A stretch of 8,516 nt of DNA, from assembly GCA_014859615.1 (NCBI GenBank), contig JACUTX010000102.1:1-8516 (forward strand), in the 5' to 3' direction. The notes under the pieces were generated by a model that was given only the letters and a program-made list of their open reading frames with translations, made no database searches and was not told the origin of the DNA. A program made the translations under genes and the position numbers. Below, one piece after another: positions 1 through 6,367 of this stretch (its first letter is position 1; each line of letters starts with the position of its first letter). This DNA comes from Desulfuromonadales bacterium (GTDB lineage: Bacteria; Desulfobacterota; Desulfuromonadia; Desulfuromonadales; UBA2294).

Positions 1-380
1 CGCGTGTAGAGATACTGTCCGAATTCGAGCGTTTTCTCCGGAACCCGGCGGAACGCAGCATGTGTCGTTTTCGCTTCTGTACTGTTTTTGCGCTCAGGCG
101 GCTGTTTTGTTACTCTGTTCTGCCGTTCGCGCTGGTGAAAAAAGGAGAGGAGAAGATCGTAGGCCTGATTGACCTCCTGAAAAAAGGCAGTCTGCTTTTG
201 GCGTAACTGTGGATCAAGGTGGCTGAAGCGATCCGGGTGGGCTTCTTTCGCTTTTTGCCGGTAGGCAGCTTTCAATCCCGCCGGTTGCAGATACCAGAGG
301 AAATCTTTTGTGATAAACAGCCCTTCCCCGAACAGGGTGTAACAGGCGTTAATCAGTGCAGTTTCGGTTTGCGGTGACAT
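1..380 (-). CDS. J-domain (DnaJ-like) protein, N-terminal 126 residues; C-terminus outside window
   Basis: The reading frame opens at ATG 380 and stays open to the left edge, so only the N-terminal part is present. Residues about 27-78 form a J domain: the helix with LKAAYRQKAKEA leads into the HPD motif (residues 48-50, followed by RF), then a helix with FFQEVNQAYDLLL. The HPD tripeptide is what stimulates the ATPase of DnaK/Hsp70 partners, so a co-chaperone or DnaK-recruiting role is likely. The first helix is atypical (LWYLQPAG in place of the YxxLGV pattern of DnaJ). After the J domain comes a basic linker, then a hydrophobic stretch beginning LEFGQYLYT at the edge, which is not the Gly/Phe region of classical DnaJ. 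An in-frame stop lies eight codons upstream of ATG 380, limiting the start; no strong ribosome binding site precedes it. Family assignment is firm, precise role unknown. Confidence 0.8.
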   Translation of the reverse strand, partial: MSPQTETALINACYTLFGEGLFITKDFLWYLQPAGLKAAYRQKAKEAHPDRFSHLDPQLRQKQTAFFQEVNQAYDLLLSFFHQRERQNRVTKQPPERKNSTEAKTTHAAFRRVPEKTLEFGQYLYT

Positions 381-517
381 AGTGACCCAAACAAAGAGGT
401 TTCAGGTTGATACTGCTCGAAGAATAGCGGATGTTACGAGTGACAGCAAGGATTTCTTCAGAGGAATATGCTGATTGAACTGCGGTGTTGTTCGGGGCGG
501 TGGGTGGCGTTCTGTTG
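381..517. other. Short intergenic gap between sensor gene and J-domain gene
   Basis: This 137-base gap follows the stop of the dCache gene. I see no strong hairpin-plus-T-run terminator in it. On the minus strand a weak promoter-like pair, TTGCTG and TATTCT with a 17-nt spacer, lies about 40 nt ahead of the J-domain start, but matches are poor. The same-strand frame across the gap shows no continuation of a kinase, cyclase or methyl-accepting domain, so the short sensor is not explained by an obvious recent frameshift here. Confidence 0.4.
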
Positions 518-1633
518 TTACCGGCTCTGTTCTCCTTCAAAAAAGGCCTGTTCTCGTTTCAGCGTGATCGGGATCGTTTTACAGGCGGCTGCAGCGGTCA
601 GATTTTCACGCGCTATCCTCAGGCTTTTGTCAACACGTCCCAGAATATTTGCAGCAATCCAGAACAGGGCAACCGACATGATGGCGCAAAATATGGTGAT
701 CAGCAAGGTCGATTTTTTATGATCCTGCAAGATGCTCTCGACATTTTGCAGCACCAGCAGGGAACCGACGGATCGGCCGCTGACATCCATCATATTCAGA
801 AATCTCCCCCGGTATGTTTCCTCCTCCAGAACAACTTCGACCGATTCTGCATTATCGATTGTTTTGCCGGTGGCGAGTTGAGGGAGCGCTGCGAGAATCT
901 GTGGGTTGCCGGTACCTGTAACGACATGCTCGGGTAACAGATCCCAATCTGCCGTCTCATTCAACATGAGTCGTCCCTCAAGCCATTCTTCCTGATCGAG
1001 TAAAGATTTCAGAATCAGAACGGCCATTTGGCTGCCGCTCTCGCTGCCCAATTGATCAATGATCGGGCCGATATCTTCGCCCAATTCGATATAGCCGACC
1101 CGTGTTGATCGGTTGTGAATCGGCAATACCGACCGGAGGGTAAATGTGCCGAGCGGACCGAGTTCGATCCCGTCGGCAAGCGTGTTGGTGCGTTGAGCCG
1201 TATGCAGGGTCGCCCGATCGATCAAGTCACCGTAGCGATCCGGTTTGTGGACGCGCAAAAGATTGGTGCCGTCGGGGGTGTGGTAGTAAAAATGGGTAAT
1301 GTTCTGCTCGACAAGAAGCTCGTTGAACAAAGTGGTTGAGTGTTGCAGCAGAAAAGGTCGATCGCGACGTTCGAGCGCGGCAACGATCGCTTTATCCCGA
1401 CTGAGTTGCTGCAGAATTGATCGCATCAGGCCGGATCGTTCCAGCATGTAGCTGTGATAACGGCCGGTCAGGCTCTGCAGTTGCATCTCCTGCGTCCGAG
1501 CCAGTCCGAGTTCCAAAAAGTAGTTGGAGACAAAAAGGAAGAAGGCGAAACTTATGAGAATGACGATGGCGAGGGGCCAGAGAACCTTCCCTTTGATGTT
1601 CTGTTCGATTGGCACCTGTTGTTCATCGTTCAT
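518..1633 (-). CDS. Membrane-anchored dCache_3-type sensor protein lacking an output domain
   Basis: With ATG 1633 as start the protein has 371 residues. Membrane segment 1 spans about residues 17-38 and segment 2 about 308-331, placing some 270 residues outside the cytoplasmic membrane. That part carries the hallmarks of the double Cache sensor family dCache_3 (PF14827): HFYYHTPDGTNLLRVHKP (114-131), GIELGPLGTFTLR (155-167) and GYIELGED (180-187). These domains bind small extracellular ligands, the ligand here being unknown. In relatives a HAMP, histidine kinase, GGDEF or methyl-accepting domain follows the second membrane segment. Here only a 40-residue basic tail remains before the stop. 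A TTG start at 1669 would add 12 residues; neither start has a convincing ribosome binding site, and I prefer the ATG because it lies just before the charged stretch and membrane segment. It may be a partner subunit, a regulator by membrane interaction, or a decaying sensor kinase. Confidence 0.85.
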   Translation of the reverse strand: MNDEQQVPIEQNIKGKVLWPLAIVILISFAFFLFVSNYFLELGLARTQEMQLQSLTGRYHSYMLERSGLMRSILQQLSRDKAIVAALERRDRPFLLQHSTTLFNELLVEQNITHFYYHTPDGTNLLRVHKPDRYGDLIDRATLHTAQRTNTLADGIELGPLGTFTLRSVLPIHNRSTRVGYIELGEDIGPIIDQLGSESGSQMAVLILKSLLDQEEWLEGRLMLNETADWDLLPEHVVTGTGNPQILAALPQLATGKTIDNAESVEVVLEEETYRGRFLNMMDVSGRSVGSLLVLQNVESILQDHKKSTLLITIFCAIMSVALFWIAANILGRVDKSLRIARENLTAAAACKTIPITLKREQAFFEGEQSR

Positions 1634-1688
1634 GGTTTGGAGTTTAGCGGCAAATCGGCTGTTATGCAATTGTGTTTGTCGATTTTAG

Positions 1689-1723
1689 AAAAAATACCCC
1701 CGCCTTGATCAAAGGGAGGGGGT
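1689..1723 (-). terminator. Rho-independent terminator upstream of the sensor gene
   Basis: Read on the minus strand, ACCCCC (1723-1718) pairs with GGGGGT (1701-1696). After one mismatch the stem continues as C/G and T/A pairs to a small loop around GATC. The stem is followed directly by T-A and six T residues (1694-1689). This is a strong intrinsic terminator for minus-strand transcription only; the other strand has no T-run. It lies 181 nt after the regulator's stop codon but only 56 nt before ATG 1633, so it could either end the upstream operon or act as an attenuator for the sensor gene. Confidence 0.75.
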
Positions 1724-1840
1724 GGATGATGCAATCTATAAAATAGAAATATCAGGGTTGCGGTCCCCTCGTGAGCTTCGGCCGAAAAAGGCTTATGCCT
1801 TGATCGATACGGTTATGGCTTTGTATCCTACAGATCGTTT
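1724..1840 (-). other. Structured intergenic RNA candidate
   Basis: This non-coding stretch has several self-complementary segments on the transcribed minus strand: GATAC/GTATC with a 12-nt loop (1827-1806), AAGGC-ATAA-GCCTT (1801-1788), the perfect palindrome TTCGGCCGAA (1786-1777), and GAGGGG facing CCC further on (about 1769-1754). It ends just upstream of the terminator at 1723-1689. I could not fit it to the cyclic-di-GMP (GEMM), cobalamin, TPP, FMN, SAM or glycine consensus patterns I know, nor to a tRNA. It may be a leader RNA for the sensor gene, a small RNA, or the 3' end of the operon mRNA. Assignment as functional RNA is inference. Confidence 0.3.
1785..1801 (-). terminator. Possible weak terminator hairpin after the regulator operon
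   Basis: On the minus strand AAGGC-ATAA-GCCTT forms a 5-bp stem with a 4-nt loop and runs into TTT, giving five consecutive T residues after the GCC. The stem is short, so termination would be inefficient. It could equally be one helix of a larger RNA structure in this intergenic region. Confidence 0.25.
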
Positions 1841-1862
1841 CTGACATTTATCTGACATTTTG
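1841..1862. promoter_or_regulatory. Tandem 11-bp direct repeat resembling an OmpR/PhoB-type response regulator box
   Basis: On the plus strand CTGACATTTAT (1841-1851) is followed at once by CTGACATTTTG (1852-1862), giving two direct repeats with 11-bp periodicity. This spacing, with a conserved 7-mer followed by an A/T-rich 4-mer, is the layout of sites bound by OmpR/PhoB-family winged-helix dimers; the Pho box 7-mer CTGTCAT differs at one position. On the minus strand, exactly 10 nt beyond the box, lies TAGGAT (1830-1825), a 4-of-6 match to a -10 box, which is the spacing seen at PhoB-activated promoters. The identity of any binding protein is unknown. Confidence 0.4.
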
Positions 1863-1878
1863 GAGTTATTTTTTGAAA

Positions 1879-1906
1879 TTTATAAAAAAAGCGAGGTAAA
1901 CGGCAA
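1879..1906 (-). promoter_or_regulatory. Possible sigma70-type promoter in the intergenic region
   Basis: Directly after the regulator's stop codon the minus strand has TTGCCG (1906-1901), a 16-nt spacer and TATAAA (1884-1879), a fair match to -35 and -10 boxes. Transcription would start near 1872 and pass through the direct repeat and structured region before meeting the terminator. The surrounding sequence is A/T-rich, so chance matches are likely. Confidence 0.3.
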
Positions 1907-1907
1907 A

Positions 1908-4520
1908 TTATACAGAGGTGAGAGTGCGTACTCTGGTGAGGAGGCGACCAATATCTGCTGGCGGGTACCCTTCAGCATGTAAAGATTTTTCGTACTGGCG
2001 CAGTAAAAGGTCGGCTTTGACCAGATTGTTGCTGCGCATATAGTTGCGGTGCAGTGCTGCGATCAACTCCTCATTGCAGCGATCGCGGGCGATGGCCTTG
2101 TTCAGCAGCCGGATCGCCCGTGCTGTCTGTCCCAGTTCGGTGAGACGGTTTCCCCAGAGCAAAGTCATCTTAGTGCATGCCTGATGAATCTGATCGGCAA
2201 CTTTGGCGGTCTGATCGGCAAGAGATGATCCCGGGATGAAATCCCCGTTCCAGAGCAACAGCCCGTGGCTGATGGCGATGTCGGCTTGCCAGCAGTCGTG
2301 ATTCGATAAACATTTGCTCCCCCGGTCAAATGCATGTCTGAGCTGATCAATATCGAATGAGCAATAGTCGAGGCTGACGATACTGTTTTTCAACTTCAGA
2401 TAGTTTTTAGCCGAGAGAGGGGCGATCATTGCCTGCAAGGTTTTTCTGAGCCGGGAGAGCATGGTGTCAAAATTGGCTCTTGCTTTGTCCGGGGGGCTGT
2501 CCGGCCAGAATATCAACTGCATCTCTTCTTGTTCAATCCGGTTGTTGGGGGCCGCAATCAGCAACGCCAGACAGTCTCTTTGCCTGCGGCTGAAAGATTC
2601 GATCGACAAGAGGGGGTTCTGTTGGCAGGAGAGCTGTAAGCCGCCAAGGGTCCGGAAATGGAGAATCGGGACAGGTTCCCAATTCCGATTCCAACTGATC
2701 CCCAACAGTTCCCGACAGAGATCGGCAGCGAATAGACGCTCAATATCGTGATGAATGGCAGCATAGAGAAGTGAGCTAAGGTCGTCAGCTGTCAGACAGG
2801 GGAGATGTCTGATCCCGGTCGCCTTTATTTCCGTTATCAGCATTTGCAGCGTGGTGAGCTGTTGGACAGAGAGCGGCTGACCACGGTGAAACAGCAGCGA
2901 GAGAGATAGAACCTGAATGTTTATCATGCGCCAATTCGACGTCGCAAGTTGGAGTCGCGTCTGTTCCAGCAACGCAGCCGCTTCAGCAGACTGGTCGATT
3001 TCAAGGAGTGTCCGGATAGAATAGAGTCGCCCCTGCATGTCGAAAAAAGGGATTGATTTCTTCGCGTTCAGATAGCTTTGCACTGTTTTTTCAGCCGCGC
3101 CCGACCTGTTTGTGAGGGCTTCTGACAGCGCCAGCATGCTGGTCAGAACAGTAGGAGGCCCCGGGTCAGACTTATGGAGGGAAATAACCGTGTCGTGTCC
3201 CCCGTTTGCCTGGGCTGATTCGGTCTGCAGGAGGGTCAGCAGGCGAAGCGGGAGGCTTGAAGGTGGGAGGAGAGCGCCGAATTCGTCACGCACCGTCTCT
3301 TCGACCGCGCTGAAGTAACAGTAATCACCGGTTAAGGAGAGGTAAAACAGCTGCGCCATTTTCAAAAGCGCCTTGTTGGTCGTGTCGATCTGCGGATGGT
3401 TGAGCAACAGGAGTATTTCGTGAATTGTCCGGCTCAGCTTCTCCACGTCGGCCGTCACATAGGCGTGATAGGCTTTAATAAGAAGATTGAAGACCCGAAA
3501 ATGTCCCAGACCGCGATCTTCGGCGATCGCTTCGGCGATCGACAGATATTCGTAAGCCCGGCTGAAATTATCAAGGAACAGGGCGTAGCCGACGGCCAGA
3601 GCTTGCGCGACACTGATACGGGAAAGGGCGCTTAATCGATCGAAATGTGGATGTTCCAACGCCTCGGTTTTTTTAAACAGTTCCGCAGCTTTCTCCACAT
3701 TGCCGAGGATAAACAGGTGATGCAGAACGAGGTGTGATAAAATCGAGAGCTCTGCGACCGGGTTCCCCGCCTCGGCAAAAAGGGTGGCGGACCGGTTCAA
3801 GAATGTCTCGGCCTGGTTTGGGTTGGTATGTAAAAGGGAGAGCCCGGCAAACTTCAGCAGGAGCGGGTGTTGCAACGACCCGTTGAGGAGCGCCAGAAAA
3901 ATTGGCGACAGCCGATCGAGGCGGTGTTCAGCGTAGAGGGACAGCCCCTCCTGACCGACAAAAAAATCGAGCGAGGGGGCGTCTCCCGGGGGGGCAAGAA
4001 CCTGGGTGAGGGTATGGATAAAGTGAAATTCGGACGGATTGAGGTCGACCACCTCCCCGTCCAGGGTCAAAACTTCGCGTTGTGCAGAGATCGTGAGTGT
4101 CCCGATTTTAAGATCTTGCCCGGTTTTCGGGGTATCGGCCGGATTTAATCGCCTTCGCAGGGCTGCCCGGATGCGGGCCGTCAGGATGCGGGGGCGGACC
4201 GGCTTGACGATATAGTCATCAGCACCAATTTCGAGACCGTTGACGACGTCGGATTCTTTGTCGTTGCCGGTCAGGATAATGACCGGTATATGACGTGTTT
4301 CCGGGGTTGATTTCAGACGTCGACAGACTTCCAGGCCATCGATGTCCGGCAGACCGAGATCGAGCAAAATAAGATCAGGAGAGAGCGTCCGGGCAAGGTC
4401 GAGTCCGGCTGTGCCGTTGTTGACGATCTGCAGGTCGAAATCTTCGCGGGCAAGAGTGTGGCGCAGAAGTCGACAGACTCCGACATCGTCCTCGATTGCA
4501 ACTATCCGGTCCATCCCCAT
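1908..4520 (-). CDS. Hybrid regulator: receiver, partial OmpR winged helix, MalT-like repeats, SARP winged helix and BTAD
   Basis: This 870-residue cytoplasmic regulator starts with a complete CheY-like receiver (about 4-122): acidic pocket E10-D11-D12, phospho-acceptor D54 in LLDLGLPDIDG, T84 and K106. Residues 137-173 match only the beginning of an OmpR-type winged helix (LKIGTLTIS, then LNPSEFHFI); the recognition helix is absent. Residues about 200-615 are MalT/SARP-like helical repeats (QHPLLLKFAGLSLL, NPNQAETFLNRSATLF). Residues 619-715 form a SARP-type winged helix with FWPDSPPDKARANFDT and SRLRKTL, and 721-865 a BTAD domain. Related SARP regulators carry an NTPase ahead of the repeats; here the receiver stands in its place, so control by phosphorylation is inferred. 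No kinase is in the window. ATG 4520 is 18 nt after pgeF, suggesting co-transcription; ATG 4514, two codons later and preceded by GGGG, is an alternative start. Confidence 0.85.
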   Translation of the reverse strand: MGMDRIVAIEDDVGVCRLLRHTLAREDFDLQIVNNGTAGLDLARTLSPDLILLDLGLPDIDGLEVCRRLKSTPETRHIPVIILTGNDKESDVVNGLEIGADDYIVKPVRPRILTARIRAALRRRLNPADTPKTGQDLKIGTLTISAQREVLTLDGEVVDLNPSEFHFIHTLTQVLAPPGDAPSLDFFVGQEGLSLYAEHRLDRLSPIFLALLNGSLQHPLLLKFAGLSLLHTNPNQAETFLNRSATLFAEAGNPVAELSILSHLVLHHLFILGNVEKAAELFKKTEALEHPHFDRLSALSRISVAQALAVGYALFLDNFSRAYEYLSIAEAIAEDRGLGHFRVFNLLIKAYHAYVTADVEKLSRTIHEILLLLNHPQIDTTNKALLKMAQLFYLSLTGDYCYFSAVEETVRDEFGALLPPSSLPLRLLTLLQTESAQANGGHDTVISLHKSDPGPPTVLTSMLALSEALTNRSGAAEKTVQSYLNAKKSIPFFDMQGRLYSIRTLLEIDQSAEAAALLEQTRLQLATSNWRMINIQVLSLSLLFHRGQPLSVQQLTTLQMLITEIKATGIRHLPCLTADDLSSLLYAAIHHDIERLFAADLCRELLGISWNRNWEPVPILHFRTLGGLQLSCQQNPLLSIESFSRRQRDCLALLIAAPNNRIEQEEMQLIFWPDSPPDKARANFDTMLSRLRKTLQAMIAPLSAKNYLKLKNSIVSLDYCSFDIDQLRHAFDRGSKCLSNHDCWQADIAISHGLLLWNGDFIPGSSLADQTAKVADQIHQACTKMTLLWGNRLTELGQTARAIRLLNKAIARDRCNEELIAALHRNYMRSNNLVKADLLLRQYEKSLHAEGYPPADIGRLLTRVRTLTSV

Positions 4521-4538
4521 AAAGTTTTCCGCTGTCGG

Positions 4539-5354
4539 CTATTTAGGCGTATCTGTTGGATCGCTTAATAGTATAAACCCGATCTGGCGCCCGGTCTGAC
4601 CATTGTCGCGGCGATAGGAGAAAAACAGTTCGCGATGACAGCAGGTGCACTCCGAAGCCGATTCGATGTTCTGTTCCGGAATTTCGGCAGATTCAAGCTG
4701 CAGCTGACAGCTCTTCTTCAGATCGAGCAGCCACTCGCCGAGAGAGGTCTCGTTGCTGATCGTCTCCCAGTTTCCGCTCCCTTCCCGGAAGGCATCTCGA
4801 ACCGGTCGATCAACCGCGTATTTATGAGCTCCGATCCCCGCTCCGATTGCCGCTTTCAGATCGACTGGTCGAGAACCGAAATGAGCCGTCATGGCGGCGA
4901 CAGTCCGACCGATCAGTCCGGCCGCCGCACCGCGCCAGCCGACGTGGATAACGGCGCTGACCTCTTTGACCGGGTCAAACAGCAGCACCGGATAGCAGTC
5001 GGCGACAAGGACGCCAATCATGATATTTTTCTGATTGGTGATGATCGCATCGCTCTCAACCTTTTGAAAATGTGAGACGTCAGGATTCGGTTCGTCGAGA
5101 ATCAGAATGTCTGTTCCGTGAACTTGATGTACGGTTAAAAGCTGATGGGGCGGGAGTCCAAAGGTACGGGTCAGGGTCGCCCGGTTCGCTTCGATGTTGT
5201 GATTGGCATCATCTGTATTCTGACCCAGATTCAGAGAGTTGTAGGGGGGGCGGCTCGACCCGCCGTTGCGGGTTGTGAAACCAGCCTGAACGATACCGCT
5301 TTCGCTCCATGCTGGTTGTAAAGTGGTGATTTTCCCGTGGCGACAATTTTTCAT
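4539..5354 (-). CDS. pgeF: Peptidoglycan editing factor PgeF / YfiH-LACC1 family multicopper-oxidase-like (laccase-domain) enzyme
   Basis: The 271-residue protein is a full-length member of the YfiH/LACC1 (Cu-oxidase_4) family. The metal-site residues are present: H79 in TVHQVHG, C120 in ADCYPVLL and H137 in IHVGWRGAAAG. Other family landmarks are GFTTRNGGSS near the N-terminus, YNSLNLG, AIGAGIGAHKYAV (169-181) and the C-terminal CTCC...FFSYRRDNGQTGRQIGF. Family members act on purine nucleosides (phosphorolysis/deamination); the E. coli protein removes misincorporated residues from peptidoglycan precursors. The family is a cytoplasmic one and no signal peptide is seen. Its start codon overlaps the rluD stop by four nucleotides (ATGA, 5354-5351), which implies translational coupling; rluD-pgeF adjacency is widespread in bacteria. 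The family call is secure, the physiological substrate less so. Confidence 0.93.
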   Translation of the reverse strand: MKNCRHGKITTLQPAWSESGIVQAGFTTRNGGSSRPPYNSLNLGQNTDDANHNIEANRATLTRTFGLPPHQLLTVHQVHGTDILILDEPNPDVSHFQKVESDAIITNQKNIMIGVLVADCYPVLLFDPVKEVSAVIHVGWRGAAAGLIGRTVAAMTAHFGSRPVDLKAAIGAGIGAHKYAVDRPVRDAFREGSGNWETISNETSLGEWLLDLKKSCQLQLESAEIPEQNIESASECTCCHRELFFSYRRDNGQTGRQIGFILLSDPTDTPK

Positions 5355-6364
5355 GGTCTGTTTTTCCCCTGTCGATCGATCCGGAATGAATCGACAGTCT
5401 CCTGGTGTTTGCGGTTCAGGTAATCGATCAGAGTTTGTAATTCAGCCGGTGCAGCGGAACTGAATTCCATCTCCTCTCTGGTTGATGGATGCGTGAATCG
5501 AAGCAGACGGGCATGTAGAAACTGCCGGTTCAGCCCAATAATCATTGCGCGCAGGGTCGTATCCGGAATCTGGTTGGCCCGGCGGGAGTTCCCGTAAACC
5601 GGGTCGCCGACCAGAGGGTGATGCGCCTCGGAAAGGTGAACCCGGATCTGGTGGGTCCGTCCGGTCTCCAGCTTTAATTCCACCAGCGTCAGGCGGTCGG
5701 TGTCGAACCGCTGCAATACTCGCCAGTGGGTGACGGCGCTCCGACCGTGCCGGGTGGTGGAACTCATTTTTTTTCGATGCAGCGGATGCCGGCCGATCGG
5801 TTTATCGATTGTCCCGGCTTCTTTTTCAGTCTGGCCATAAAGAAGGGCAATGTACCGGCGCTCAATCGTGTGAAGTTTAAACTGTTGTGCCAGATCCTGA
5901 TGCGTTGCATCATCCTTGGTGACAACCATAACGCCGGAGGTGTCGCGATCAAGGCGGTGGACGATCCCGGGCCGGATCTGGCCACCGATGCCGGAGAGGT
6001 CCTGACAGTGGTGCAAAAGTGCATTGACCAGGGTGCCGCTGCTGTGGCCTGGAGCCGGGTGGACAACCATGCCGGCCGGTTTATCGATGACAATCAGATG
6101 TACATCTTCGTAGAGGATGTTGAGAGGGATCGTCTCCGGGAGGGCGTCGATCGGGGCTGGCGCCGGGATCGAGACGGTGATGATCTCTCCCCCTTTGAGT
6201 TTGCTCCCTGTTTTGACCGACTCACCGTTGCACTGCACCTGATCAGATTCGATCAGGCGTTTGATCTGCGAGCGACTCAAGTCGGGGGAGCAGAGAGCAA
6301 GATACTGATCGAGGCGCTGGGGAGGCTGTCCGCGTTCAAAAATAAAGCAGAGGCGGTCATCCAT
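5351..6364 (-). CDS. rluD: 23S rRNA pseudouridine synthase, RluA/RluD family
   Basis: The 337-residue protein has the RluD plan: an N-terminal S4 RNA-binding domain (about 16-75, with RLDQYLA and SRSQIKRLIESDQVQCNG), then the RluA-type synthase fold. The catalytic motif HRLDRDTSG is at 136-144, with D139 as the nucleophilic aspartate; YEDVHLIVIDKPAGMVVHP (85-103) and GRTHQIRVHL (235-244) are further family signatures. E. coli RluD converts U1911, U1915 and U1917 of 23S rRNA helix 69 to pseudouridine; S4 domain and length favour RluD over RluA or RluC, though other S4-bearing paralogues cannot be ruled out. ATG 6364 begins 3 nt after the stop of the preceding small gene and the stop overlaps pgeF by four nucleotides, so it sits in the middle of an operon. 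Confidence 0.93.
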   Translation of the reverse strand: MDDRLCFIFERGQPPQRLDQYLALCSPDLSRSQIKRLIESDQVQCNGESVKTGSKLKGGEIITVSIPAPAPIDALPETIPLNILYEDVHLIVIDKPAGMVVHPAPGHSSGTLVNALLHHCQDLSGIGGQIRPGIVHRLDRDTSGVMVVTKDDATHQDLAQQFKLHTIERRYIALLYGQTEKEAGTIDKPIGRHPLHRKKMSSTTRHGRSAVTHWRVLQRFDTDRLTLVELKLETGRTHQIRVHLSEAHHPLVGDPVYGNSRRANQIPDTTLRAMIIGLNRQFLHARLLRFTHPSTREEMEFSSAAPAELQTLIDYLNRKHQETVDSFRIDRQGKNRP

Positions 6365-6367
6365 GGA

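Noticed and set aside
349..540. 63-codon minus-strand frame in the gap after the sensor gene, considered as a frameshifted sensor tail
   Set aside because: Its translation resembles no kinase, HAMP, GGDEF or methyl-accepting domain, and it overlaps the J-domain start in another frame.
485..937. Plus-strand open frames opposite the dCache sensor gene
   Set aside because: They mirror a gene with clear dCache_3 signatures and two membrane segments; translations show nothing recognisable.
1634..1669. TTG start at 1669 for the sensor protein
   Set aside because: It adds 12 residues with no ribosome binding site or conserved character; ATG 1633 places the charged N-terminus normally before the membrane segment.
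1682..1712. Promoter TTGATC with TAAAAT for the sensor gene overlapping the terminator
   Set aside because: The spacer is 19 nt and the -35 lies in the terminator loop; the terminator reading explains the sequence better.
1741..1840. Cyclic-di-GMP (GEMM) riboswitch, suggested by an ACAAAGCC segment and setting
   Set aside because: The GGCAAACC segment, the GAAA-capped first helix and the GGGTTACCGA-like end of the consensus are missing, so the match is limited to a few bases.
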